A program made the translations under genes and the position numbers. The notes under the pieces were generated by a model. The model saw only the letters and a program-made list of their open reading frames with translations. It was not told the DNA's origin and made no database searches. This document shows, in pieces, positions 21,074 through 35,135 of a stretch of DNA of 64,000 nt. Source of the DNA: Macrocystis pyrifera (Eukaryota > Sar > Phaeophyceae > Laminariales > Laminariaceae); the NCBI GenBank assembly GCA_031763025.1, contig JASSKH010000030.1, positions 1,557,197 through 1,621,196 of the forward strand, read 5' to 3'. Within the stretch, counting starts at the first letter, position 1. Every line of letters starts with the position of its first letter.

Positions 21074-24000
21074 CTGGCGAGGGGCACGAGCGAGGCGGGG
21101 AGCGGGAGGGGGGGGGGGGGGGGGGGGGGTGAGGGGAGGGTGCTCGTGTACTAACAAGTTTTTCATGGGCAAGCGATCGCGCGGTTCGCTTTGCACGGTT
21201 GGGACGCCGTGGGGCACAAAAAAAAAGGGCAACGTTTGAGGTGCATGCTGGTCTGCGATCAACAAGACTGGTCCTTGCTCATCTGACAGCACCAAAAATA
21301 CGAATCCAACCGGGAGGCTTTGCTGGCTTTGCCGCAGCGCAGGCGAGAGAAGGGGAAGAAGCAGTAGCACACGCGATGATGATTTTACTCGCCCTGCGCT
21401 GTACGAGTACATGCACCAAATACACAACTGACGTTTGTTAACTTTCGTCACTGATTTCCATGCACTTCCATGTGTGTAAGCCCTCCATTTGCCGTCACTA
21501 GACAGCTTTCGTTGCAGCAGCAGACGCAGCAGCGGAGGACTCCTTGCCGTGCCCGCGCTGTTCGCCCCCCATGCCCGCAAAGCTACCTCCGCTACCATAC
21601 CTGTCACCACCTTAGCTGCCCCTCTGAACGGATATATAAGCCACGTTTGACCATCATAATCGAACCCAAAAGTGGCTCATATTCTCGGTCAGTGTTAGGT
21701 AGTCATTAGTCGGCTATTACTAGTCGGTCATCTAGCCCTGCCTGCCTACTGCATACCACACGGGTCATGAGACTACACACCACCTGGGACGAATGTCACT
21801 GACAAGACTATGGCTGATTTTCTCTCGAAAACAACGCCGGGCGATTCGCGTATGAAAACGCATCGACCACAAAATTTTCAAAGCCACCATCCTTGCGGAG
21901 GAGAAAACCTGTGTGGCAATATGTCCCGGGGTGTGTGTGTTGCTTCATCACCCTGTGTAATACGGTATTTGGCCCTGTCTCTTCTCTCTGCCTATCTACC
22001 TGTCTCGGATGTACCCAGTCTGCCCGTCAGCTAAGCCAGCCAGCCGGTCAGACTAAACCGTCAGTCATCAGGCAGTCAGTCAGGGCAGCCAGACAATCCG
22101 TCCGTCAGTCAATATAAGCAGTCAGGTCAGTCAAAGCAATCGGTCAGGTCAGCCAGACAAGTAGTCACGTCAGTCAGACAGTCAAGCCAGTCAGTCAGAT
22201 CAGTCACGTCAGTCGAATCAAGCCAGTCAAGTCAGCCGAGACAACACAACAAAGTCAGTCAGACAAGTTAGCCTACCAGCCAGTCAGCGAAGCAAACCCA
22301 CCTCTCCCAAACTCTGTACCAGGTACCATATACCAGTCCCGGGTACCCCTCTCGCCAGAAATACAAACCACATTATCAGCAATATTGTGTCATCTTTTTT
22401 TAGGACTGCAGTCCCGTTTAGGGGACAAATTATCTGGAATTTTACGGTTTCGTCCCCAAAATGGGACTGCAGTTCCGAAAGGGCTAAACGGTGATGACAT
22501 CCCCGGCCAGAGCAAGCTAGTGCCCAACCCTTGTACTACTGCAAAACACAGCCCCATACTAAGGGTTTCCCCAAAAAAGTAGGCGCAGTTGTAAAGGGGC
22601 TACGTTGACTCACCGACGACCTCATCCCACGAGTCCAACCTTAGCGACGGAACACGGAAAGACGCTCCCATCGAGGACCGCACCGTCTTCGGCGCCCAGT
22701 AATCCACACGCACGTCCCCGTCAGCACCTGTCAAGTAGTCCGGGACGAGGGACAAGAGACGCACGAACGATGTCACCAGAGGAGGGGTGGAGGGCGTACT
22801 CATTTGCTGCCTTGCCTTGCCTTCCCTGCCTGGGGGGGGGGGGGGGGGGGGGGGGGGGGTGTACTCATTATCATGCATGGCCGTAGTCGTATGACCATGG
22901 ACCCTCGCATCCCTGCAAAGCGGGGGACGGAGCGCGTCGGGTTTTCACCGACCAGGCAGACCTTGCTTGCAACAAGCGCAAAGCGCCGTGAGGTGTTGGG
23001 CGAGTCGCATGAAGCGTGAGCTGCATCCTACTAAGAACCGCTATAGAGGCGGATTTTCTTGCATATGGATGACAGCATCAATGAATTGCCTGGGGGGGGG
23101 ATACTCAGTATCAGGGGGGGTACTTACCTCCCTGCTAAACAACTCCTTCTGTTAGCATCCAATAGGGCGAGGGACTGATCATAGTAGCGTACTATTACGA
23201 GGGACCATAGTAAATAGGACCAAATATCGTTATTAAAAAAAGGGAAATGTATAGGTTTTTGTGTGTACCGTAGGTCCTATTTACTATGGTCCCCCGTAAT
23301 ACCAGTGCTGCCAGTATAGCATTCGACGTCAACACCATGCCGCTCTCTTGTCGCAGTAACAGAGAAGACAGGAGTATGCGTACCATGAATGCACTCGTAC
23401 ACTTTGGCCTTGCAGCGGAGTGCAAAACGCCGCGTTTCCAGGTCGACGCCTACTTCAGCGTGTCAACCACGGGGTCGACCCAACATGATGCGATGGTTGA
23501 CGGTCGTCTTGTCTCTTGACGTACAGCCGTCGAGGGCATCCGTCAAGTAAAGCCGTCAAGGACATTCGTCAAGGACATCCGTCAAGGACATCCGCCAAGG
23601 ACATCCGTCAAGGACATCGGTCAAGGACATCGGTCAAGGACATCGGTCAAGGACATCGGTCAAGGACATCCGTCAAGGACATCCGTCAAGAACAGCCGTC
23701 AAGGAAATACCCGTACTAAAAATAGTGCAATACTGTATATCGAACGAGGTCGTCAAACGATAAATTTGGGCCGAACAGGCACCCGTGTGCGTGATTCCCC
23801 GACCAACACAACAGGTAAAAACCACCACAAAAACAACAGCACCGCACGTAGCGTTTGGGAAACCCGTGGGCTACTCGAGCGTTCTTTGACGATGATTACC
23901 GAGCGCACCGATGCCTTAAAAAGCTTGTCGCAACAGTGACCGAAAACGAAAACACACGAAAAAAAAAAAAAAAAAAAATCGAAACGCACTATTACGGGGG

Positions 24001-27000
24001 TCAATAGTTAATAGGACCTATGGTATACATACAAACCTATATATTTATCTCTTTTTACTAACACTATTTGGTCCTATTTACTATGGTCCCCCGTAATAGT
24101 TGACGACCACAACATTAGCTAGCAGCCGCCATCTCTTCGACTATGTCCGACTACACAAGGACTACCGGCTCTCACAAGGAGCATACCCGGCTCTCGAGAA
24201 CACCCTAAAAACCACGGCGAGGCGAGGCGAGGACGAGAACAACAAAAAACAATACGCCTGAAGCCAGTCGTAGAGGCCAAGCGACTTTTCGATCAAAAAC
24301 GCCGCGCTTTCCCGATTGGCCGTGGTTTTCTTCGCGCAGCAGTTCATTTCACCGTGTCGTTCTATTGCCCGAAACTCTCCTCACCACGGCGTCAACTCCC
24401 AGCCCCGCCGCCGTTCGAACAAGCGTCCCCAGGTTCCCTTTCAAGCGCGCGAAATAATTGGGTACAGGCAGCACACAAGAGCACACAAGGGGGGGGGGGG
24501 GGGGGGGGGGGGGCGGTTACGCTGGTAGCGGGAGTCCATAGGGTGGGGGTGGGGGGTGGGAGACTTCCCCGCAACCATGTCCTGTTGATCAACTGCGCTC
24601 GCTCTGTCCGCATCACGGAGAACACGGCAGGCCAAAGGCAGCTACTACAGGGGCTGTACAGACCCTGGCCCAGCTTCGATGAAATGGTTGAAATACCTCG
24701 ACCACCTTGGAATATTCTCGGGAACTTCTCGGAACGAACATGTAGCGAGGAGCTATAAATCGTGGGGTCTGTCAACCATGTTCTTTTAAAGCTGGGGCAC
24801 GTCGTAAAAGAAAACTATCGACGCTACTACGCTACCACAGAACCAACGGCGCGCCCGTGTGTATCGTAGCGCCCGCACCTGGATCTTGAATCCCATCGCA
24901 TATCAACACGGTTTGGAGGACGGGCGGTAGCGGCAGCACGGGCCTCGCCACCAGCGCCACTACCCCCTGCGCCGTGACAGTGTCGCAACAGCGCTGGACC
25001 ACCTCGGACGGAGCTACCGCAACCACGTCGGCCGAGAGGGTTTCCAATGCGGCTTGCAATCGAGGACCAGGGGACGCGCCGAGCGCCTTTGTGGTGTGAA
25101 CGGAAACCAGCAAGCACCGGGGCGGGGGGTGCAGAGTGGAGGTCGGTGGGTCGGTAGGCGGTAGGGCGGGGTGGATGGGTGAGTTCGGTGTGGGGGGGGG
25201 GGGCGGGGGCGTACTCACATTTTTGCTAGCCTACTGTCATGTGACCATTGACCATGCATCCTTTCGAGACGGAGCATTGCTCATACTCCAGATACAGACA
25301 CCCTCAGCATCGGGGCGCTCACTACGACGTTTTTCCAATAATTTTACATGTTACCGGGGGGGGGAAAACCGGGGCCGAATCGGAATATGTCCTATTTCAA
25401 GACTTTGTACCGGAACACCATCAAGAATGCGCCATGCCGCCAGTTGATAATGTGTTGGCAGTTTCAGGGCGCGGAAACCAACCGCAACATACATGCATGC
25501 GATGCCCCGCAATGCCAGCGCCGGCAGCTGACGTCATCTCTCATCCGGGGGCGCTGTACATGATACAGCTGAGCTGCATTTAGTTTGCCCGCAGTCGCGT
25601 TTTTTTTTTTCCGGCGGCCTCATCATCCAGCGGCCTCGAGTTGCAGCCTTTCCTACTCTGTATATTGCTGCTGTTAATCTTCCGTCTCGAACGAGTAACA
25701 AGCCGTTACGCACAAAAAAAAAAAACCGTGCTCAAGAACACCAAGTCGTCACAAAAAAGCAGTGATGGCAATTCCGGCGATTCCGGAATTCGACGGAATT
25801 GTATCCAGCCTGAACGGATTTTTTTTTTTTCCCGCGGAATTATAGAATCCTCAAGAGGGTCCGCGGTATATATAGACCCCCCTACCTGAGGGGGGGCGCA
25901 CTGACAAGCCACATCATCAGCATTCCCCCGCCTCATTTACGAAGCATATATCAAATCACATGGCACCATACATCAATAATACAATCCGGCGCCACACGCA
26001 GCGGTGGTGCTTCACGCTCGAAATATTGAAAATGGCTGGGCGGCGTGTACACACGTACACACAACAGCAGTCGACGATACAACGTTGGGGGCTTTGTTGG
26101 GCTTCATTTGCGTTTTTTCCGGAGGCTGTCATGAGGATACAGAATAAAAAACACCCCTCTTAACCCCTTTAGTACTACTACTGCAGTCCCGATTTGGGGA
26201 CAAACCAGTCTAATTCCAAGTGATTTGTCCCCAAATCGGGACTGCGGTACTAAAGGGGTTAACTGAGATATTGAATCTGCGGGGGCCCATCGTTGTTCCG
26301 AGCCCCCCTGTATGCCGGAATTTGCCGGCCGAAACTGGAACTGCCCAAAACACGGAATTCCACGGCCGAAACTACAGTAGGTCAAACTCGCCGGAATTGC
26401 TATCACTGCAAAAAAGTATCCGCTTTTCAGGCGGAGTTTCGAGGACAAACTCTTGGGTGCTTCGAAACGCCACGAGGCCCCGCGCAGGCTCGGTGTTTAC
26501 TTGACCTGCGCCACATGGCACCTGGTACCACAGTAGTGACAAAAACAGAACGAACCGCCCAAAGAGGCTGGATTGGACATCTGGGAAACGCTCCCTTCTA
26601 CGGAGTACATAAAAATCGGAATAACGCCTCCGGAAAAATTTTTTTTTTTTTGTCAACCTCAGCCTGACTTTCTTTTTTCTCGTTTCATTACTACGGGGGC
26701 CATTTCCATCCGAACCCAAGGTGGACCCGAAAATCAAGTATTCCCCGACGTTTACGGAGAATTTGGTGTTGATTACTACTCATGCTCACCAAAGCGGAAG
26801 ATTTTCTGTATATACTGTTGCACACTGCTACTATTATCTCTGCGCGAGAGCTCCCGTTTATAGACGTTGCCGGCTACATATGGGTGTCCGTGGATCTCTA
26901 TACTTGTAAATATTTTCGCTTTTTTTTTCGCGACCAACTACAACCAAAAAGCAAAATTGAACGCAACCTTCGGTCGTCAACATTTTTCGAATTCCACGCC

Positions 27001-30000
27001 TGAGGAAAATCAGGAGGCCAAGAGGTCGGAAAAAAAAAAAAAAAAAAAACCCCAAGAACCTTGGGATGAGTACGTATGTAAAAAAAACAAAAACAGCTGA
27101 ACTACAGCAGGCTGAATAAACACTGAACACGCAAGAGCAGCAGCAGCAGCAGCAGCAGCAGATGGAAGGCGGCGATGCCGGGGGGGCCTTGCCAATATTG
27201 CGGACGGAACAATATATGCGCTCCGCATTGGGTGCTTCTCTCGCTTGTCCTCCACCTTGCGGTCAACACTGGGATGGAGAACGTGTTTTTTCTTCACGGG
27301 TCCCTCGGGCTGGGGGTGTTGGCACGAGAGGCAAAAGCAACATATATCCTGTTTTCTCGCTCGGCTCGGTTTTCCGTACAACATGGCCCGATCGGATGTC
27401 TCGAACACGACATGGTGGCGGTTCAAGCGCTTGGCGTATGGGGCTACCGGTGTTGCTTCTCCCTCCTGGTTTCGTCCATGGTCTTCCCCCCGTGCGAGCA
27501 AATGAAGCATGTTTTTTGTTTCCCGAGCCTCTTTCCTGCCTTTTTTTCGAGGATCGACTTTTTTTCTGCCGCCCCTTGCCATGCTCTCTCGCTTTTTTAA
27601 CTCGCGTTCTTAGACTATTACGGGGACCACAGTTAATAGGTCCTACGGTACACACAAAACATATACTGGTATATATTTACCTGCTGTATTTTTACTAACA
27701 ATAATATGTTCTATTTACTATGTATGGTCCCCCGCGATATCAATAACTACTCAATAAATTTTAATCCAGCATGACCTCCACAAAACACCGAGCTACAATC
27801 GTACCTCTACACAATATCTGCATGCATGCCTCCATACACGACACACAGCAGCAGCAGCAGCAGCAGCAGCGTCGTTGAAAGGAGCCAAAAAACACTTCGA
27901 AATTCATTTGTTTCGGTCATTTTCAGGCCTGCTGAGAGCGGATGAGCAACACGATGCAGTTTTTCAAGTGTACAAGATGCTGTTTTGCATTTTTGCACCT
28001 TTGGGCGAAGTTTCAGCGTTCGATTCGTATCGCGTCGGGCCCAGATCAGGATGCCATGCAGTATGTCTCGGTGGTCTCAATTTAAGTTACTTCGGCATCT
28101 CAACAAATTATTTTTTCCTGGAGATATTTCATTCAGTATTTTCACCCCGGTTTTTTTTTTCTGGTCGTTAGAAGCTCACCCGCTAAAAAGCTAACTGTGG
28201 TAAGAAGAGGCCCGGCTTACACCCCTACCCTGATGAACACTATTATTTCCCAGCCGCGCCCCCCCCCCGCGCCCTTCCCCGACCCCCTCAATCCAGGTAC
28301 AACAACGGCCCCTAAAAAATGCCCGTATGCGCCAGCAAACAATACCGGCACTATCTGTAGCGGCAACCGGCACTAATCCCTCCGCACACTGCCACACTGC
28401 TGAATCCTACATGTACCTGTGCCAACCGATTGCACAGGCACTGCTGTAGCGGGCAGCCGGCACTATTCAACCGGCACTACACATACTATTACGGGGGACC
28501 ATAATAAATAGGACCAAATATTGTTAGTGAAAATACGGAAACGTACAGGTTATTTATTGTGTGCACAGTAGTAGGTCCTATTCAATGTGAAGAACACACA
28601 CAAGCACTACAAGCGGGCAGGCGGCACTCCTCAACAGGTACTATAGCGGGGCCCAAAACGTTTCTGACTGGCGGAACTCCTCCAATTGAACAGCTATTTT
28701 ACTATACCTACCCAGCATGTTCTTGATCCAACGTATATATACATTGTTCTACGCACAATGTTTTACCCATGGAATCGCGTATCGGTCTTTTATCTATTAA
28801 GGGAATCAAGCACCAGGAAAGTCAGGCTGAGGTTCACAGAAACAAATAATAAATTATCTAGCTACATAGCACTAAAAAAGGCAGGCTGGGATTTACAGAA
28901 AGAAAAAAAATGCATGTATGCCAGGGTTCCCCTTCGGGATGTAGGTAACGTGAAATCTCAGGGGCGTCGCAAGGCGAAAAGGGAGTGTCACAGTTAACAC
29001 ACATATAGCTGTTCTTGGCGCAAACGTGAGCCATGGGTTAGCTTATTGCTCGAAGGAAAGAGTAATTATAGTGGTCAGCAGGAACGAACTGACTACTACT
29101 CTCCGTGGTGAATACTACTGTACTACTACCTGCTCGCGGTACCATGGGTTGACTACCTTACTGTTAGACTACACCACTATTAATAGGGAGTTGTCCAGTC
29201 GCACGCTCTCAGCAGCAGGTTATCGCACCGGCGGGCAAGAGCCACAGAGCCAGGCTCATTCTGCCGCCCGTCTCCCTCTACCCCGCATCTGGCATAGTAG
29301 TAATAGTAGTAGTAGTTGAGGTAGTATGGTAGTGGTAGTAGTATAGCAGTAGCAGCAGTAGTAGTAGTAGTAGTAGCAGTAGCAGTAGTAGTATAGTAGT
29401 AGTACGTAGTATTTATAGTAGTAGTACGTACTGTAGTATTAATGGTAGTAGTACGGGGGTCCACAGTTAATAGGACCTAGGGTTTACATAAAAAACCTAT
29501 ACATTTATCTATTTTTACTAACAATATTTGGTCCTATTTACTATGGTCCCCCGTAATAGTACGTATTATTAATGGTAGTAGTACGTAATATTAATGGTAG
29601 TAGTACGTAGTATTAATAGTAATATTAATAGTACGTAGTATTAATAGTAGTAGTACGCAGTATTAATAGTAGTAGTACGTAGTATTGATAGTAGTAGTAC
29701 GTACTGCAGTATTAATAGTAGTAGTACGTACCTGGTAGTATTAATAGGTACGATACCTACAAATACAGCAGTAGATATCTGGTGGTGCCATTTTCCCCCA
29801 GGTCGACGGACCGTGGGAGGCAGTTTTGTGGTCACGTACGTGCTCGGTGTGATGTGTGTGGTCATGTACGTGCTCGGCGTAAAGTGTGTGGTGTACGTCA
29901 AAGTGCTAGGTGGAACACCTATATGTATGACTCTCGACACTCGACAGACGTGTTCTAGTGCTGCTGTACCTGCTGCTGCTGCTGCTGCTGCTGCGAGGTT

Positions 30001-33000
30001 GACTAAAAACAAAACAGGAAAAAGGCTGGGGATTTCAAAATTATCGAGATGTGAGATTTTCAACGCAGAGAAAAATCGTCGTTTTGGAAAGTGCACACAG
30101 CTTGCCGTATCAGCAGTCGGGCAGTGTGGGATGTACGCGGTGTCGCACCGAGCCAGGGGGCAGTACGGCGAGACGGGAGGCAGTATGGGCCTGGCTCTGT
30201 GGCTCTTGCCCGTTGCGATTACCTGCTGCTGAGATCGTGCGACTGGACAACTAGCTAGGTATGACACCAACACCTAGATACCCCGTGCCGATGTCTCCCA
30301 GGTATATAGGCGGACGGAGGGAGGCAGTTTTGTGGTCACGAACGTGCTCGGTATTAGGCGCACACCACCGTCAAAGGACTTGGTGCAACAGATACGACGG
30401 ACGACAGATGTGCCACGACCGCCGGAGAGCAGCATGCCAAAAAAAAAAAGGTGCATCTTACGCATATACATATATCTGGGGACGTTATACTGTTTTGTTT
30501 AGTCTTTGGCATTCAGAAGGGAAGCGTTTCCCAGATATAAAATCCAGCCTGTGCCATCCTTTCCGTTTCTTGTAGAGTGAGGTATGCCGAATCTCAAGAG
30601 AGGGGCCTCGCAGACACTACAGCAGTAGGTGATATATAAAATATACTGGTAAATGTACATCTATATATAATAATAGCGGGCTTCGCCGCGGCCGGCTGAT
30701 GCACGCCTGCGGCTCCACGCATGCCGGTAATGGTCGAGGATCAAGCCAAATCGATGCCGTAAATGCGACAGCACTGCCAAGAGGTGCATTAATTCAGAAA
30801 CATCTTGGCGGTTTGGAGTCACGTTGGGCAGAGGAAAAAATAATATATATATATGTGTATGTACCCCACCACACCCTACGCAGAGCTTTAAAGTATTCAC
30901 AGGCTGAAAGCGCCACGGAGGATGCGATACAACAGCAGTCCACGCGAGGTGGGTTCGAGGCCGAGGTTAGGCTACTCACTCGTATTTGTGCCAATAACAT
31001 TATGAACATATGCACGATATCGACCGGCTTCTGTTAGGGCTTCATGTTCCTTTAGTACAAATACTATCAATAGGACCTCCACTTCGGTCGTCATTCTGGG
31101 GGAATATTTCTTCGAGATATGGGGGCAACCGTACCGATACAGCTGTCGACGAATGCAGAAACGAAATGATAGATCGGGTGGCTAGGTATCGGTTCGACTA
31201 GCTCTTGAAGTCTAGCAGGTTTTGTTTGTTCCTTGTTGAGTTGTTCAATGGAGTGGGGGGGGGGGGGGGGGGGGCGCGACAGCGGCAGTACTGACACTTG
31301 ACACCGCTATTGACGAGAGTAGGAAGGAAGCGGCAAAGGGTGTGGCTAGGTTCCCGAATCGATTTTCTAGGTCAGATGGGCACCCATGTTACTATCACCG
31401 TCTGGCGTACGATGTTCTCTTTTCTTTCTTCTCTCTTCCTTCTGGCTTTTTACCATGTCTCTCCCTTTGTTTCCTTTCACCGCTGCGCCGTCCGTATGCC
31501 GGTGTCTTCCTCTCCTTCGTGTTGCTTCGTCCGCGCGGCAGCTATCTGTCCTTCCTGAGTACGTATGATTTCCGTCTAGCAGCCTTTCTGATCTTTTTGC
31601 GTCATTGGTATTCTGTTTCATTGCAGAATTTATTTTTGTTTTATAGTTTTTTTGATATTATTTTCTAGTCCTGCTTGTGTTGTTGTGTTCTCGTACCCGG
31701 TACGCTGGCACTTCACTTGCTTGACCCTTGAATTTGCGATTGTTTTTTTGTTTTTAGGGTCTTCCTCTGTCTCACCGTAGTCTGTGACCACGGAATCAGT
31801 ATCTCTCTAGGATAAGGAATCAGGACGGACACTGGGTGTAGTGATGAAGCTGGGTAGAAAGGACGATTTAATGACAAGACAACAACAACATGAATCCTTT
31901 AGATACGGATCCTCGGTACATACCTCCATTTGTCGTAATTTTTGGCGATTATTTCCTTTAGATATGTACCAGATGTATCTTAAATGGGTCCGACAGACGA
32001 CGAGGTACTTGCTGTAGGTGCAGGGTGCGGTGTGTATATGATGTGAGCTGGTGTGGGCTGTGGTGGGAGTGGATGTGGGTGTACCTTGCACTGCTACGTA
32101 CTGCTGTGCGGCTGATGACTGTTGCTGTGACGCACTCGCAGCCGGCAGCTCGTACTGGTACAAGCCCATGGTCCAAACGCCAAAAGCGTCGAGACAGAAC
32201 GGAAGTTTTACAGTAGGCACCAATGCGAGCACTACCGCTGCTGTGGGGCATATATATATACGATATACCTGGTACCTATTACGGGGGGCCATATTAAATA
32301 GGACCTACGGTACACACAACAACCTTTATATTTCGCTGTTTCTACTAACAATATTTGGTCCTATTTACTATGGTCCCCCGTAATAAATGATCCATATCTA
32401 AAGAACCAATACCTAAAGGAAATAACCCCCAAGAACGACTTCAGATATGGAGGCTTTTCCGAGCTCCTAATCCTCGAAGTTGAGGAAAATGGAGCCCTCA
32501 GGGCCCATCTTAACGGGGACTTTCGGCTCTTTCAATTTGACTTGATTTTTTTTTTCTAATTTGATTTAAAGGCCCATCTTATCGAGGACTTTCGGTTCTT
32601 TCCATTTGACTAGATTTTTTTTTTTCTAATTTAATTTACATCTGATTGAACGAAACTTAGTGTGTTACCCCGTTAAGATGGGCCCTCACAGAAGCCGGTG
32701 GATGTCCAATACATACAAAGGACCCATACCTAAAGTAAGTAAATAATCTACAACAACGACGACATATGTGGGAAGCTTTTCCGAGCTCGTAATCCTGGTG
32801 GTTGAGTAAAATGCAGCCCTCACAGAAGCCGGTGGATATCCTACGTTATGCTTATATAGATACTACTCTGTTCCGGAATATAAGGAACTTTTTTACACTA
32901 AAACTTGACATAAACAGCCACTGTATTTCGGGAATTTCGGGACAGAGCGGTGTATCTACATACCAGGTATATTCCTACATGTAAAGGACTCATATCTGCA

Positions 33001-35095
33001 GTAACTAATCCCCAAGAGCGACGGCAGGTGTGGAAGCTTTTCCGAGCTCGTAAATCCTGGTATTAATAGTCGAGGAAAACGTAGTAGCCCTCACAGAAGC
33101 CGGTTGGTATCCTAGACAGAGGCGTTCTACGATAGAGATAAATCACATTCAGGGAAAACACTTCTGAGTCGCCACGGCGTCCTTACCCGGCGGCAGTTGA
33201 AGGAGGCACTATACAGTACCACAGCTCTTGGGGATATCCGTAATCATTGAAAGCACAGGCCCCACACACACCCCGCATCAGTCGTATCCTTGTGTTTGTC
33301 CCCGTCGGATTCCGCAATATACTTTCGGGGGATATAAGAGCCTCAGAAAAAAATGGGTGAACATCTTATCGTAGAACGCCTCATACATTAACATCGATAC
33401 CACTCTGTTCCGATATCTAAGGACCGTTTGTATATCATAACTTAGTATAAACGGTCCTAATATTTCCGGACAGAGTGGTTATTTGTCTATATATACCTAC
33501 AAACTGACGCGTCTGGTTTCGTGTTCGATTTTGCTTACCTCGTACGAGACGATGACGAGAGAAGGCTTGTGACCGGCCTCGATGAGATCGCACACCAGAC
33601 GGTGGCCTTCGACCAAGGTTTTCCCCTCGCCGTCTCGCGTTCGTCGCTTCTGAAAGGACCTGCTGGTCGGCCGTCGTGCGTTGAAGTACGGATATTGAGC
33701 ACGAGCGGCTGCTGCTGCTGGGGGCACAACAGTTTGAGGCGCATGAGCTACAGGTACTGCTAATTACTGTAGCAACAGCTGTGAGGGTGCAGCAGTTGGT
33801 AGTATACGAGGTACATATTTATAAAATGAACAAAAACAATAGCTGTGAGATCGACGATCTTGTCGAAACTCATATTTGCAAGCTGTGTGTGACACTTTGA
33901 TCGCGCGTACTGTGGGATTTATACGGTCTCATGCAGGAAGTACAGTCCGTACACGAGGAAGACAATACATGAGCTACAGGTACGGATATGTAGCAAGAGC
34001 AGCATCTGCTGCTGCTGGGGGGGTACAGTAATACAGCAGTTCGTATCACAGCTGCCGCCAAATTAGCCTCGTCGAGGCTGCTGGTCAGCCCTCACCGTCG
34101 CCGCATCACAGGTACGAACGTTTACCAAGCAGCTCTGCTGTTGCTGGGGGGGGTACGATGAAGCAGTTCGTAAAGAAGGCATCTGCTCCTGTTGGAAGTA
34201 CGTAAGATACAGCAGTTCGTGATGCACCAGCTTGCGGTGTCCTCGGGAGGAAAGCGAGTCAGCCATACCCCGGAATTTAGTATTACGGGGGACCATAGTA
34301 AAATGGGACCAAATTTTGGTAGTAAAAATAGGGAAATATATAGGTTTTTGTGTGTACCGTAGGTCCTATTTACTATGGTCCTCCGTAATAGCAGCAGCCC
34401 TGGGCCAGCACCTCCGTAACACTCGGTCAGGTGCGTGAATCAAGTGCTGCGCAGACGACGCAAGCTACATACTTTAGCCTAGTGTCTTGCGTGTGCGTGT
34501 GTGTTCTTCACACCAAACCGTTCACTCTATGCGTCGAAATTCCAGCACGCCCAGCGTCCGCTCGTACTGACTTTTCATCCTGGAGAGATACAAGCATTGC
34601 TGTGGCCACAAAACTACGAGACAGCAGAGGTACTACAGCAGTTGTAGAGTACAACGCAGCAACGAGAGAGACCGTGCGATGCTACTACGGGGGACCATAG
34701 TACATAGGACCAAATATTGTCAGAAAAAAATAGGTAAATAAATATATAGGTTTTTGTGTCTACCATAGGTCCTATGTACGATAGTCGCCCGTAATAGATG
34801 CCATCGTACTCGGATATGACACGCACAACACGCACGCCAGCAAAAGCCCAGACGCATGAAAAAAAGAAAAAAAGAAAAAGTAAGACGAAAAAAACAAAAG
34901 GTTGAAAAAAAGAAAAAGAAAAAGGATGGGACCCGTTGGTCCGTCGTCGTCGTCGTGCATCACAAGTACGAAGAGTTAGCGAGAGCAGCTGGTGCTGGGG
35001 ATATGATACCGCTGCTGTATAGCATTGCGTATTACCTCCACCACAGGTACGAATAGTTAGCAAGAGGAGCTGCTGCCGCGGAGGGGGGGGGGGGG

Positions 35096-35135
<40 letters not shown>

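Larger units (their letters stand above)
21074..22613 (-). other. Methyltransferase intron 4
   Basis: Holds G20 at 21110-21129, a family E copy at 21773-21860 (CACACCACCTGGGACGAATG; also at 43961, 49420 and 62466), a CAGT/CAGC quasi-repeat at 22020-22290 and a family B element at 22400-22488. Confidence 0.6.
22728..24878 (-). other. Methyltransferase intron 3
   Basis: Contains a G29 run (22831-22859), family F copy 2, MITE-A copies 11 and 12, a 13-bp minisatellite and a G24 run at 24490-24513. The missing motif-1 coding segment, if it exists, should lie here as a short phase 1-1 exon; I could not find it by eye. Confidence 0.6.
29190..30252. mobile_element. About 1.06-kb element bounded by 85-bp inverted repeats
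   Basis: The left end GTTGTCCAGTCGCACGCTCT...AAGAGCCACAGAGCCAGG (29190-29275) is the inverse of the right end CCTGGCTCTGTGGCTCTT...TGCGACTGGACAAC (30168-30252), with about nine of ten bases matching. The interior is a GTA-rich microsatellite, a MITE-A insertion and a CTG run, with no protein-coding frame. It could be a non-autonomous DNA transposon or a foldback. Confidence 0.7.
25087..33538 (-). other. Methyltransferase intron 2 (8.5 kb)
   Basis: Holds MITE-A copies 13-16, a family B fold-back, family G, C, K, L and M repeats and a 1-kb inverted-repeat element. The stretches 25360-26150, 26270-27610, 27740-28300, 28600-29180 and 30800-32270 contain only simple runs (CAG repeats at 27137-27160 and 27847-27869, G19 at 31256-31274) and no gene I can support. 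Confidence 0.6.

Noticed and set aside
23525..23712. Possible CRISPR-like array
   Set aside because: A 13-bp head-to-tail minisatellite with no spacers, in a eukaryotic intron.
26689..26715. Possible further MITE-A start (ATTACTACGGGGGCCAT)
   Set aside because: Only about 17 bp match one end; neither core nor right end follows.
27010..27582. 190-codon minus-strand frame with several Cys
   Set aside because: Overlapping plus-strand frames are equally long; no known motif, splice signal or codon bias separates them.
29641..30273. 210-codon minus-strand frame
   Set aside because: Mostly translated GTA and CTG simple sequence inside the inverted-repeat element.
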